Assembly (NCBI GenBank): GCA_002917775.1
Contig: KZ627156.1
Coordinates: forward strand, 1,038,838-1,102,837
Direction: 5' to 3'
Source of the DNA: Glaciozyma antarctica PI12
Taxonomy: Eukaryota > Basidiomycota > Microbotryomycetes > Kriegeriales > Camptobasidiaceae
DNA length: 64,000 bases
The first letter of the stretch is position 1. Each line of letters begins with the position of its first letter. A model generated the notes under the pieces. The model had not been told where the DNA came from. It did no database searches and saw nothing but the letters and a program-made list of their open reading frames with translations. Shown here one piece after another: positions 43,878 to 55,112 of this stretch. The translations under genes and the position numbers were made by a program.

Positions 43878-44912
43878 GAGAGCGTTGGACGGGAGGAAGG
43901 CCGAGGAGTGAGAGGAAGGCGGAGTAGGGGGGAGAAGACGCTGCAACTTGTTGTAAAGCGACGGGAGAAGCGGAGAGCTGAGGTGTGGGATCCGAGTCCT
44001 TCGGTACGGTGGTGTGCTTGCAAGGACTGAGTCGAGCTGTGCTGTAGAGAGAGAGGGAGCGGGAGGAAGAGAGGATCTGTCGACGCGGTTTGCTGATTAT
44101 CGTCTCCCCTCCCTCAGCTCCAACGCCAACTCAAGCTCGACTAATTCTTCTTTCAAGATCACTACCTGAGCTTGCTTGCTTGCTCTGCGCCTGGCTCCAC
44201 GGGGAATCTCTCTCCTCCGCACCTCGCTTTTACGACGTCATCGGGATTGTTTTCGTTCGAGAGTCACCGTGCTGGAACGGAGGAGGGAGGAGGACGAGAA
44301 GGGGGGGACGATGCACGTGCTGTGCTTCCTGTGGAGTGCGTGCAGACGTTACGGCGGAGCGGGGAGATTGGGAGCGAGGGAGCTGATGTTCTTGCTCTCG
44401 CTGCAGCTGTTTCGTCTCCTCTCTCTCGCGCCAGGGCGAACGGCTTGTGCCTTCGGCCGTGCGAAAGCTGAACAACTCAACCAGTGTGTGCGAGTGCAGC
44501 GTGCGTGTGCAACGTTGCCAGCGGATCCCCGGCGCAAGAGCTTCAGCTGCTCGACCTCTGCTCCGCGTTCCTTTTCTGCTAGCTCTCACGCCCGCATCAA
44601 AAGCCGAGTAGCTCGTGCTCAAGCAGGCGCTAACCCCAGTAGGCTGCTTCTGGGTATGTGGAGGGCCCGACAATCGATTTCCTTATCGTCGACTGCGGAC
44701 TTTTGGCAGCCGGCTCCCTCTTTCGCTCGCCTGACTCTCCCGCTCGCTTGCTTCCAACCGCTTCTTTCGCTTGACTTCAACTCTAGCTTTGGCTTCAACG
44801 GCCAGCCGTTAACACAGCAGCCCTTCTGACCCACGCACAAGCCTCGACTTCGTCTAGACCTCCTCCTTTTTGTTCGCATCGAACCTCCTCTCTTCCTTGC
44901 CTTCACGCAACC
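43878..44912. other. Long intergenic region, EutQ-like / 2OG-Fe(II) oxygenase
   Basis: About 1 kb with no supported gene. A 217-codon plus-strand frame (44176-44829) and opposing minus frames are Arg/Ser/Leu-rich and lack domains. The last 100 bp are C/T-rich. It is the largest promoter-type gap in the DUF3445 neighbourhood, which may mean more regulation. Confidence 0.4.
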
Positions 44913-46309
44913 ATGCCTCCCGCCATCAAGTTCGACCCCGCAACGCACCTCTGCTACAAGAAGCCCGAGAGCATCACCACGCTCAAGGACCTGGCGCTCG
45001 AGGACGTCGGGATCTCACCCATCGCGGTCACGGCCCCTTTCCCCCTGTTTACCCTCGAGGGGGTCACTGAGCTGCGCCGCGACATCCTTTCCGACAAGGT
45101 TATCGAGAAATGGACGGTATCGTCGTACCTTTCTGCGTTCCAAGGGAGAGAGTTCACGAAGGACGTCGCGCCTTTTGTTCACGCGGCCTGGACGTCTCCG
45201 GAAGTCATTCGCGCGGTCAGTGAGGCGGCTGGTATCGACCTCGTCCCCGTGTACGTCTCGTTTTTCTCTGCAACTCTCGCTCAATAGCTTACCACTCTCT
45301 CCGCAGGATGGAGTGCGAACTAGGACACACAAACTACCAGCTGGGCGAACTCGGCAAGGATGGCGTCAAGCTCTCCCCTCCCATCCCTGAGCCCTCGAAG
45401 CTCAGCATCACCATCACCGACATTGCCAAATTCCAAGCTCTCGCTGAGGCGGAGGACGGCGACAGCCCCGACAACGTCGTGTGCGTTCAGCCCGTCCTTG
45501 ACGAAGTGGCGAAACTGATGCCGAGCTCGACAGCACCTGGCACTACGATGCGTACCCGTTCGTCTGCGTCTTGATGCTCTCGGACTGCTCTGGCATGATC
45601 GGTGGCGAGACGGCGTTGCAGGTGAGTTGTCGCGCAACGCTCTTCGCAAGTAGCTCGCTGACGATCTCGTTCGAATAGTGCGGCGACGGTCGAGTCATCA
45701 AAGCTCGAGGACCTGGGGTTGGCAACTGTGTCGTTCTCCAAGGCCGACACGTCAAGCACGCCGCTCTTCGCGCGTACAACTCTGGAGAGGTACGTTCTTC
45801 GTTTTTCGCGCGTCGCCGAATTCCGCACTGAACGATCTCCTCTCTCAGCGCATCACGATGGTCACTTCTTTCCGAGCTCGCGACCCTCTCGTCCGCGATG
45901 GATCAAGTGCGTCCCTCCCTCCCCTTTCGCTGACCTCGCTAACCCCCTCCGCAGTCCTCACCACCATCCACCCCATCACGAAGCGCAACCGCATCAAGTC
46001 CGTCCCCTCCCCCATCCTCCACCTTCGCACTAACCTTCGTCGCAGCTACCAATGGACGGTCTACCGCATGAAGCTCCTCTCGGAACGATTCGCGGTGATT
46101 GCGGCTCAGCTCGAGGCTTCCAAAGCTGCGCTCGGCGACGACGACGATGACGGGTCCGGAGGATCTGAGATCGTCAATGTTGAGACGACGCAGAAGTGGC
46201 TTGACGAACAGATGGATTATCTCAAGATGACTTCGACGCAGCTCATGGTGCGTTTTTCGCTCGTTGGAGAAGCTTCGTAGCTGATGGAGCTTTGGGTTTG
46301 CAGGCTTGA
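44913..46309 (+). CDS. 2OG-Fe(II) oxygenase superfamily protein (fungal)
   Basis: ATG at 44913 (MPPAIKFDPATHLCYKKPES), last exon only GCT-TGA at 46304-46309; about 340 residues. The double-stranded beta-helix is shown by WHYDAYPFVCVLMLSDCSGM with the iron-binding HxD (His-Tyr-Asp), then GGETALQCGDGRVIKARGPG, VGNCVVLQGRHVKHAALRAY, whose His is a candidate distal ligand, and RITMVTSFRARDPLVRDGS. The upstream region has HAAWTSPEVIRAVSEAAGID and MECELGHTNYQLGELG. The family uses 2-oxoglutarate and O2; substrate unknown. The intron ending at ...cgacag before CACCTGGCAC restores VVTWHYDAY, which decides that junction. The C-terminus is a charged helix. Confidence 0.72.
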
Positions 46310-46616
46310 ATGGGTTTTTTGGGGGAGGGTTGTACGGGGATGTGGGATTTTGTGGGGTGTACGAGTTGGTGTGTGCGATTAAGAAGGACGTTTTGCGATT
46401 TCGCTGTGGCTCAGCTGCTGCTCACTAGTAACAGCGAGCGGAAGGGTTCAGACGCACGGCCAAAAGAGTAGAGTCACTAGCTATAGCAGCCTCCACTTCG
46501 CTCCCTGGCCCCGTGTTCAAAATCCGGGGGCACAAGATAGGGCGCGGCAAAGAGCCCTCTTATCGTTTCGCCCGTTTCTATCTCTCTCCTCTCCTCACAC
46601 CTTCAAGCTATCGACG
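46310..46616. other. Intergenic region between oxygenase and DUF3445 copy 2
   Basis: 307 bp. A segment at 46505-46530 (ccccgtgttcaaaatccggggg) resembles a T-arm but lacks the rest of a tRNA. Otherwise nothing recognised; it should carry the DUF3445 copy 2 promoter. Confidence 0.35.
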
Positions 46617-48458
46617 ATGATTGCAGTACTCGCAGCTGGATTTCTTATCGCCCTGGTCGTCTCCGCGACTCAGCTCTGGTCGCGCTACAACCGCCCCCGC
46701 GCGAATGAACCTCCCTCGTCTCCCCCACTTGAGAAAGCGCGTCCTTGGGGAGGTGAGTTCTCGTTCTTCATTCCCCACTATCGCTACCTAAGCTAAAACC
46801 TCTCGCACAGTCTGGGACGCGGTGAAATTCGCCTACCCAACCGTCACCCCCTGGACCTCCTTCTCCATCGACAACACCAAGCCAATCCCTTTCCGCCCTT
46901 TCCGCTGGGGTCCATCCTACCCCATCAACCTCGGTATTCGCCCGATGCCATGGGACGACTGGCTCCAGCTCGATAACCAGTTTCGTCCTCTCTCCGATTC
47001 TGGCTTCGCAGCTCGCTGACCCCGCTTCGCAAGCTATCGCAAGACGCACGCCATCCGACTCGCTCGAACGACTGAGCGAGGAGATCTGGCTACGAGAACA
47101 CTACCGGGATATCATGCGCATGCACTGGAGGCGCTGTGCGAGATCGCGTCGTTTATGAGCGCTCGATACCCCGATTTGTTCAAAGTCGTTCGCGCGACGT
47201 ATGATGCGGAGAAGCCGGAGACGTGGGGAGACGCGTTGGTCGGGGAAGAGGGGGGAGCAGTTATTGCGGTTAGGAATGAAGTGACGGGCGAGTTCTTTGA
47301 TTTTGGGGAAATTGAGGAGAGGGAGGGAGCAGAATGGAATCCGATGAAGGTCGCTGGACGTGAGTTTGGACTGGGGCTGGATTGGCGAGTGCGTTGCTGA
47401 TAGTGATTTGAAGTGCTCGTGGAGGACGATTTGGCGGTCATGGTGGAGGGCGACGACGGGCAATACTTGTGCGTTCTCCTTGCGATCCTTTCTTCGCAGC
47501 CGAATGTTGGCTGACCTCGACGCAGCTTCCAAGCAGGATCGATCTGCACTGCTGGTGAGTCGCGTGTAATCGACTATAGGAGCAGCGCTCACCTTGCGAT
47601 ACCGCAGGCTTCTGGCGACTGGAGGATAAGATCGGCTGCTCGCTCGAGGACATCCACAGCAAAGGCGTCGTGCCTCAATGGAAGGAGAAGCTCAAGTTCT
47701 CAATGGAGCGATTCTTCCAAAAGATGAAAGTCGACAAGCCAGTTCAGCGCAACAACGTGAGCTCCTGGCGAGCGAGCGAGACGAGCGAGAAAGAGCTGAC
47801 GTTCGGTCTTTGAAAACGTCGCAGTACTTCTTCCAGATTGACAATCAGGTCTACTGGAGCGACAAGACGAACGGTCCTGAAGAGATCTTCGATCAAGGAG
47901 CCAAGGGACCGAATCCTCAGAAGCTGGCGGCGAGTACCGACCCCAACTGGATCGAGCCGACGCCGACGGTCGAGTGAGGATCTTTCAAGCAGTTTCCCTT
48001 CGTTGATTCGAAGCTGAGATCTCCTTCGCAGCCCTCTAGAGGTCTTCTTCCGCACCGAGCGCCAGTCCTTACGTCGTTTGCCGAAGCACGGCGCCATCTT
48101 GTTCACCATCAGGTACGCTCCCTCCCCGCCCGTCCTCCCTTCGAACGCCGCTAATCTCCCACGCAGAACGTACTTCCACAAAGTCGCCGATATCGCCAAC
48201 GAGCCAGGTGTTCCAGGACGCATGGCCTCTGCGATCCGCGTGAGTCCCCCTCGCTCGCTCAGCGAAGCAGAATTGCTGATCTCGTCGCGCGCGCAGAGTT
48301 GGCCTCAGGACGTCGCAAAGTACAAGGGATCGGACCTGTACACTCCTGTCATTCTTCCGTACCTTGACCAGCTGCACGTGGAGCAGTTGGCGGCGGGGAT
48401 CGTCGTCATGAATGAGGAGGAGGGAGAGCCGGTGAACCCGTCGCGGTATCCTTTCTGA
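46617..48458 (+). CDS. DUF3445 protein (heme-dependent oxidative N-demethylase-like), copy 2
   Basis: ATG at 46617, stop at 48458, about 420 residues. The N-terminus is a membrane anchor (MIAVLAAGFLIALVVSATQL). Family blocks: SFSIDNTKPIPFRPFRWG, NLGIRPMPWDDWLQLDNHY, FMSARYPDLFKVV, LLVEDDLAVMVEGDDGQYF, GFWRLEDKIGCSLEDIHSKG, VPQWKEKLKFSMERFFQKMK, RNNYFFQIDNQVYW, FRTERQSLRRLPKHGAILFT and IRTYFHKVADIA. It is clearly more divergent from copy 1 than a recent duplicate, since most positions differ. Both copies share the anchor-plus-DUF3445 plan, so they probably act on the same membrane. Seven or so introns; the first ends after ARPWG. Confidence 0.78.
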
Positions 48459-48667
48459 GCGCTGGAATAGAAGCAAGGGGTGTCCTGTATCGCCGAGCAG
48501 AGGAGAGTAGCTCGTGGTCGAAGGTCAATCCAGAGCGAGAACGATCTTGCGGCCCTTCGATGCGTCGCGAGAGACAGGCCCGACCTGTTCCGCGCGATTT
48601 TTTTGGGGAAGACGTCCGGAGATTGCTCCTTCGCTCCCAACAGCTCACGCCTCTCACAACCAGCAGC

Positions 48668-51098
48668 ATGTCGTTCTCCAAGGCCTCCTCCATCTCCGTG
48701 AGCTTCCCCAGCCGCTCTCGTATCGTACCTCAGCTCACTGAGCACTCCGAACACCGCAGGCGGCAGCACGACCTCTCGCGCGCGCTGGACTTCCACACGC
48801 TCGCAGGGCGTTCACCTCGCACGCGTACCTCCTCGTAAGTCCTTCGCTGTCCTCTTTCAGCTGTGCTCTTGGAGTCGGAGGAACGCGGTTCTCGCGGTGT
48901 GCCGGGACGACTTGCGCTCGCGGAGTTGGTTTTCCCCCGTTCCTTCTCACCACACACTCGCCCCCGAACGATTGCTGACGATCTCTTCGCTCTTTGCCCC
49001 CTCCTCTCCATCTGCCCGGCATGACTCAATTCCCTACTCTTCTCCCTGGACAGCAAAAGTTCCGCCTCGAGAAGGACACCTTCGGAGACCTCCAGGTCCC
49101 GGCAGATCGATACTACGGGGCGCAGACTCAGCGGTACGTTCCGTTCGTCTCTTGAGTATTGGTGGGTGCTGGAGGAAGAGGAGGGAGGGGAGATTGAACG
49201 GGCGCGTCGGCGAGGGAATTCGGACTTGGGAAGGATAGGGGGCTCACGACTTGAACTTCAACCCTTCTCAGGGATAGGGAGAACCCAAGCTGATCTTACG
49301 CTGTTCGTTTTATAGCTCGGTGCAAAACTTTGACATCGGAGGACCTTCTGAGCGCATGCCTGTGCCGCTCATCAAGGCGTTCGGCGTGTTGAAGAAGGCC
49401 GCGGCTGAGGTCAACATGACCTACGGCATGGACAAGACTGTTGGAGAGGCGATCAAGAGTGCTTCTGATGAGGTTAGAAACGATGGCGCGACTTTGAGGG
49501 GACGCTGGAGCTGATCCAGGCTCGTGCGGACTAGGTCATCAGCGGCAAGATTGGACAGGACCACTTCCCTCTCGTCGTCTTCCAGACTGGATCCGGAACT
49601 CAGACCAACATGAACGTGAACGAGGTAAGTTGCGAGCGCGTATCCAAAGGCCTGCGGAGCGAGGAGCTAACGCAACTTGCGCGCGCAGGTCATCTCCAAC
49701 CGTGCTATCGAGATGCTCGGTGGCCAGCTCGGTTCCAAGACTCCCGTCCACCCCAACGACCACGTCAACATGTCCCAATCTTCCAACGATACGTGCGTCG
49801 TCTTTCGCTTCAGCGCGCCCACAATCGAGCTGACCGCACGCGCTCCCTCCAGCTTCCCCACCGCCATGCACGTCTCCGCCGTTGTCGAGATCTCCAAGTC
49901 CCTCCTTCCCGCCCTCCAGCAGCTCCACGACGCCATGTACGCCAAGCAGCTCGAGTTCGACCACATCATCAAGATTGGCCGAACACATCTACAGGTGCGT
50001 CCAGCTCGCTGCTCGTAGTTCTGTGCGCGCAGGAGCTGATAGCCATTCTTCGCAGGACGCCACCCCTTTGACCCTCGGACAGGAGTTCTCTGGCTACGTT
50101 CAGCAGATCGCCAACGGAATTGAGCGTGTCAACGCTGTTCTCCCTCGCCTCTCCATGCTCGCACAAGGAGGAACCGCTGTCGGAACCGTACGCTCCTCCT
50201 CGACGTCCTTCCAATTATACACTGATTTACTCCACCTTTAGGGACTCAACACTCGCGCCGGATTCGACGTCAAGGTCGCTGACGCTATTTCCAAGATCAC
50301 CGGCCTCCCCTTCATCACCGCCCCCAACAAGTTCGAGGCTCTCGCCGCACACGACGCGATCGTCGAGGCATCGGGCGCTCTCAACGTCCTCGCCTGCTCC
50401 TTCATGAAGATCGCCAACGACATCCGGTACCTCGGATCCGGACCTCGGTGCGGACTTGGGGAGCTCAGTCTCCCTGAGAACGAGCCTGGAAGCTCGATCA
50501 TGCCTGGAAAGGTCAACCCTACTCAGTGCGAGGCTCTTACGATGGTCGCGGCGCAGGTCATGGGTAACAACATGACCATCTCCGTCGCTGGATCGAACGG
50601 ACAGTTTGAGGTGCGTTCGCCTGTTGCGCGAAGACGAGCGAGAGCTGACGAGACTTTTCGCAGCTGAACGTGTTCAAGCCCGTCTTGATCAAGAACCTCC
50701 ATTCAGTCCATTCTCGCCTTCTCGCAGATGGTACGTCTCACTTTCTCTTCTCCTTCGCGCGAAGTCACTAACGGAAGCTGTCTTTCCAGGCGCACGATCA
50801 TTCACCACCAACTGCGTTGTTGGCATCACCGCCAACGAGGACCGCATCGCCAAGCTCCTCAACGAATCCCTCATGCTCGCCACGATCCTCAACAGCACCC
50901 TCGGCTACGACAGTACGTCCTCCCCCTCTCTTTCTCCGCACCTTCCTAACGGTCTTCGCAGACGTCGCCAAGTGCGCAAAGAAGGCGCACAAGGAGGGTC
51001 TCACCCTCAAGGAGGCGACGGTCGCGTTGGGGATGCTCGATGGAGAGACGTTCGATAAGCTCGTGAGGCCGGAACTCATGCTGGGACCTGACCCTTAG
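48668..51098 (+). CDS. FUM1: Fumarate hydratase, class II (fumarase), with two possible starts
   Basis: The mitochondrial form starts at 48668: exon 1 48668-48697, exon 2 48760-48834 encode a presequence ([20 protein letters not shown], then [15 protein letters not shown]) joined to exon 3 at 49054 ([20 protein letters not shown]). The ATG at 49021, inside intron 2, is in frame with exon 3 and gives [18 protein letters not shown], a plausible cytosolic form. Catalytic blocks follow: [48 protein letters not shown], and the signature [16 protein letters not shown]. The enzyme hydrates fumarate to malate in the TCA cycle and, in cytosol/nucleus, recycles fumarate and aids the DNA-damage response. 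Ten or more exons. It ends [13 protein letters not shown]. Confidence 0.93.
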
Positions 51099-51497
51099 AT
51101 TGGGCCTGGCGGAGGTTTGTGGAGAGGGGTAATATAGATGCGTTGATATATTAACGTCGAGGGAATCTGCTTGTCGGGGATTCTGCTTCGTGCGTCGGTT
51201 GCTCGAAGGTTTGAGGAGCGAAGCGAAGCGGGCTCAACGAGGACGGAGAGTTGAGGTGTTCTGAGGGGGAATTGGCGTTGTCGGAAGTCTTGGAGGCGTC
51301 GGAGGAGGGAGTGGGGGCGGAAGGAGCTGTCGATGCGAGTCGCGTCTTCGGCTGAGCAGTTTCCGCTGATGCCCTCTCGGTTTTCCAGCGTACGAACAAC
51401 TGAACTGCTTTGCGAAACAAGGGTACGGAGGGGAGTACGGAGGGGAAAGCTGCGACACGAGGGAACAGGGGGGTGCACAGCGAGGTCGACAACAGCT
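51099..51497. other. Convergent 3' intergenic region after fumarase
   Basis: About 400 bp. A minus-strand frame across 51151-51501 could be an extension of the neighbouring gene if its last intron is spliced differently, but it is Ser/Pro-rich and not conserved-looking. Confidence 0.3.
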
Positions 51498-51880
51498 TCA
51501 CTTCCTCGAGCGGGCCTTGGAAACGTCGCGCTTCGCGTTCATCGGACTCTTCTGCGCGCGAAAGAGTTAGTCAGCGGTGTGTGATGAGAGTGAGCGACGC
51601 GAATTCAACTTCCACTTCGCCTTGATCTGGCGCATGCGAGCCGAGCCTTTCTGCTCCGGCTTCTCGCTCTTGAGCTCCTCCGCCCTCTCGCGACTGAACT
51701 GCAAGTTGGCGTGGTTAGCTATCTCTCCTACCTCCCTCCCTCCTGGCCCGGCGGAAGCGAAGTACCTGGTTCCAAGCCTCGAGACCCCTGCGCGACGCGA
51801 CGCGGGTCAGTCAGCTGCAGGGGGACGAAGACGTCCGGNNNGTNNNGAAGACGTCCGGGACGTACTTGGGGATGNNTTTN
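51498..51880 (-). CDS. HMG-box/YABBY-like small protein, 3' part only (next to assembly gap)
   Basis: Visible exons read GLEAWNQ (51787-51766), FSRERAEELKSEKPEQKGSA then RMRQIKAKW (next exon), and KSPMNAKRDVSKARSRK ending at 51498. The pattern W-N-x-F ... K-x-x-P ... W-K-x-S-P resembles the short HMG/YABBY-like domain of many small fungal proteins (for example KxxNPxxxHKExFxxxAxxWKxSPxNP). The junction between AKW and KSP does not work in any canonical phase, so an indel is likely. The 5' part lies in the N-containing stretch and cannot be read; it may reach 52298. Confidence 0.42.
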
Positions 51881-51993
51881 NNNTTTNNNNCNCGGTTTTT
51901 GGTTCAAANGGCTACNCNNCNNANGNANGGGGGNNTTGNCNNTTGTTGGNTTNNANNNATCNTTNGACTTTTTTTNNNNNNNNNNGGTTTNGN
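51838..51993. other. Low-quality assembly stretch with Ns
   Basis: Scattered single and short runs of N between 51839 and 51993. The 12-mer gaagacgtccgg flanks the first Ns on both sides, which suggests a collapsed or mis-joined read overlap. Confidence 0.9.
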
Positions 51994-53012
51994 CATTNNG
52001 NGTTTGGTGTGGTGATAAGGGGTGATAGAGGTCGGGTGAGGTTGGGGCTGTCGACGACGACGAGCGCGACGACGACGAGGCGAGGTCAGCTGGGGGTTGG
52101 GAGGGGGAGAAGGGTTGGGGACATACGTGTTGAGCAGTGTGTAGTGCTTGAGGTGCGAGCTCGGGTGCTGAGAGCTGACTTGAGGATCGAGTGAATGGAA
52201 GAAGGAAGAGAGACGAACGCGTTGAATGTTGAAGTGTTGTGAAGCTTCGAGCTTGGAAAGTCCGGACTCCGGTCGACTTCGCCAGAATCAACAAACATCG
52301 CGTTGCAAGGTCAGGCGCTTGCTCTTTGACTACTTCTACTACATTTATCGCTAGATTCAGCTCGCAGCGAGAGGAGAACTGGAGCTGCCGTGTCCACGAG
52401 AAGCGAGGGGCTCTGCCGGTGCTTCAAGTTGGGGCTCTGGTCTAGGGCTGTGTGATCTCGCAAGCCCACAACAATAGCTGGTCTGGGGTTTCTTATTTCC
52501 TTATCGCACAAAATGTACCTTTTAACGTCGTGAGGCGAAGGAGCGACGTCAAACAGACCGCAGACGGCGGAGCGAGGTGAGAGTGGCGAAGCCTGGGTTC
52601 TTCGCTGACTCGAGAACGTTGAACCACGTCCCTCTGCTTCTCGGAATACCCTCAAGTGGAGCGGGCAAGCCTCCAGTACTGAGCCTGCCACACGTTCGAC
52701 AATGAACGCGTTCGTCAATCGGAACTGGCACCCGAGGCTTGTTGGCTCGTTCACAGAGACAAGATGCAGGTCGTAGAAAGGTACTTTAGCGGCATAACAC
52801 GTAGGGAAAGAAAGCTGTGCGAAGTGGGAGGAGTGAGAAAGGAGACGACCGAGAGCGTGGCCCTCCAACGTTCAACCTCCACCGACTCCCTCCTCGCCGC
52901 CCAGCCCTCGCCAGCAGCACCCAGCTCTTCTCTTACGCTCCATACGCCCCACCGAGACTGCACAGAGCTTCGAACCGCAAGCAACGCCGCCTCGCCGGCC
53001 GTGAGCGACACG
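51994..53012. other. Intergenic region, HMG-like fragment / AVT transporter
   Basis: About 1 kb. A 70-codon minus frame from 52298 may be the first exon of the gapped gene. A 185-codon minus frame (52311-52868) lacks any recognisable domain. The AVT promoter should lie in the last few hundred bases. Confidence 0.35.
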
Positions 53013-55060
53013 ATGGCACCTCAAGGCTCCCCCTTCTTCGACACTCGCCCAACCGTACACTTTGCTCTTGACGACGACTCCGATTCCGACTCTGCAGCAG
53101 ATCTCACGACGGCGCGCTCCTCCCCTCTCCCCCAGCAGCTCCCGACACCTTCTACCTCGAGGTACTCCGACCTCGCAGCCGTGGACGATGCAGCTCCTTC
53201 ATCACCCTCAACACGAGCAGCAGAAGACTTTTACTACCCTCCCAAACCGCTCAAATCGACCATCCCCTCGCGAGAAGCTGCGTTCGACCTGGATTCGGAC
53301 GAGCTGGACCCCGAGGAGGTGGACGCGTCGGAGCCGCTGTTGATGGAGGGACTGCTGCAGAGTGGTGCGACGAAGAGGGAGCGTGGATTTCAGGATGGCG
53401 AGGGGAGGGTGGAAGGAGCTCGAGGATGGTGAGGGAGGGGAGTCGCCAGACTGGTTGACGAAGGGGGCTGGGATACTGGGAGGGATAGCCAACATGAGCA
53501 ACTCGATTCTGGGAGCTGGGATCATTGGTGAGCTGGGACAGAGCTGTTGGTGGTGCGAGGGAGCTAACGGTGCTCGTAGGACTGCCGTACGCGTTGAGGG
53601 AGGCAGGCTTCGTAGTCGGCGTCCTACTACTCGTTGCGCTAGGCTGTGTAACGGACTGGACGATACGACTTATCGTTCTCAACGCCAAGATGAGCGGGCG
53701 GAAGACGTACATCGATATCATGGACGCCTGCTTCGGCCACCGGGGTCGCGCAGCCGTCTCGTTCTTTCAGTTCGCATTCGCTTTCGGCGTAGGTTCCCCT
53801 CTGCTCAGGGCGTCGCGCAGGAGCTGATCCCATCTTGCAGGGAATGTGCGCGTTTTGCGTTATTCTCGGAGACACCATCCCTCACGTCCTCGTCTCCATC
53901 CTCCCCGACGACCCTGGAGCGTTCGTCTCATTCCTCATCTCTCGCCAATTCGTCATCGCCTTCCTTACCCTCTCCGTTTCGTACCCACTCTCACTCTACC
54001 GGGACATCGAGAAGCTTTCAAAAGCTTCTGCCCTTGCTCTCGTTAGGTGAGCAGAAATCGTCGTTCCTGCGATGCCTGGGAGTCGCTGATACCCTTGTTT
54101 CGCAGCATGGTCGTTATCGTCATCAGCGTTGGAGTGCGTGGTCCCGGTGTGGAGGACAGCTTGAAAGGCGACCCCTCAGAGCGCTGGACTTTCGTTCGAC
54201 CGGGGGTGTTCGAGGCAATTGGTGTAATCTCCTTCGCCTTCGTGGTGCGTTCCTCCTTCCTCCCACCTCGCTTTCCCCACTGATGCATTTCCAAAGTGCC
54301 ATCACAACTCCCTCCTCATCTACGGCTCATTGCGAACCCCAACTCTCGACCGCTTCGCGCAAGTCACGCACATCAGCACCGCCATCTCCGTCGTCGCTTG
54401 CTTGTGCATGTCGACGTCCGGCTTCCTCGTCTTCACCGACAAGACGCAAGGCAACATTCTCAACAACTTCTCCAACGACGACACGCTCATCAACATCGCT
54501 CGAGCCTGCGTGAGTCACTTTTCGCTCGCGACGAAGCTCTCGCTCACCTCGCTTCTTCGCAGTTCGGTGCGAACATGTTTAGCACTCTTCCTCTGGAAGT
54601 CTTCGTCTGCCGAGAAGTTATGGAAACATACTTCTGGCCAGGAGAAGATTTCAACCAGCGACGGCACATTATCATCACTTCCGCATTAGTGTTCAGCGCC
54701 ATGCTCGGTACGTTCCAGCTCTTTTCCCTCACCGCTTTTCCCTGACCACCGACTCTCTTACAGTCTCCCTCATCACTTGCGATCTCGGCCTCATCCTCGA
54801 ACTCGCAGGCGGGTTCTCCGCCACCGCGCTCGCATACATCTTCCGTGCGTCCCTCTAATCGCTTTCTTCGCCTCTCGCTGACTACATTTCTACACACAGC
54901 TGCAGCCTGCTTCCTCTCGCTGAGCGGGAAAGGACCCAAGCAGGCAGCTACGCGTTTCGCAGCCTGGACGTGCGCGGCGTTCGGAGCGGCAGTTATGGTG
55001 CTCAGCACGGGATTGAGCATTCAAAAAGCGCTGTCGGGGACGAGTCGGAGGTCTTGCTAG
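53013..55060 (+). CDS. Amino acid transporter, AVT/SLC38 (AAAP) family, vacuolar type
   Basis: ATG at 53013 gives an acidic Ser-rich N-terminus (FALDDDSDSDSAADLTTARS). The transport domain starts WLTKGAGILGGIANMSNSIL, then GAGIIGLPYALREAGFVVGV, the AAAP signature around helix 1. About 11 helices follow, including MCAFCVILGDTIPHVLVSIL, FVIAFLTLSVSYPLSLYRDI, CHHNSLLIYGSL, THISTAISVVACLCMSTSGF and LGLILELAGGFSATALAYIF. SLC38/AVT proteins move neutral amino acids, often out of the vacuole. Between about 53343 and 53400 the N-terminal frame and the transport-domain frame differ by one base and no GT-AG intron reconciles them; either an indel or a start at the ATG at 53393 must be assumed. It ends at 55060. 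Confidence 0.83.
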
Positions 55061-55112
55061 TGGAACAGGACGGTTTGTGCGTGATTGTATCCCTCCTGAG
55101 TGCTTCTGCTCC

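Noticed and set aside
44176-44829. 217-codon plus-strand frame in the 1-kb gap before the oxygenase
   Set aside because: No domain, no introns, Leu/Arg/Ser-biased; equally long frames occur on the other strand.
46500-46535. ccccg-tgttcaaaatc-cgggg looks like a T-arm
   Set aside because: The loop is too long for a T-arm and no acceptor or anticodon stem fits around it.
52311-52868. 185-codon minus-strand frame upstream of the AVT gene
   Set aside because: Composition is unremarkable, no motif is visible and it overlaps the expected promoter.
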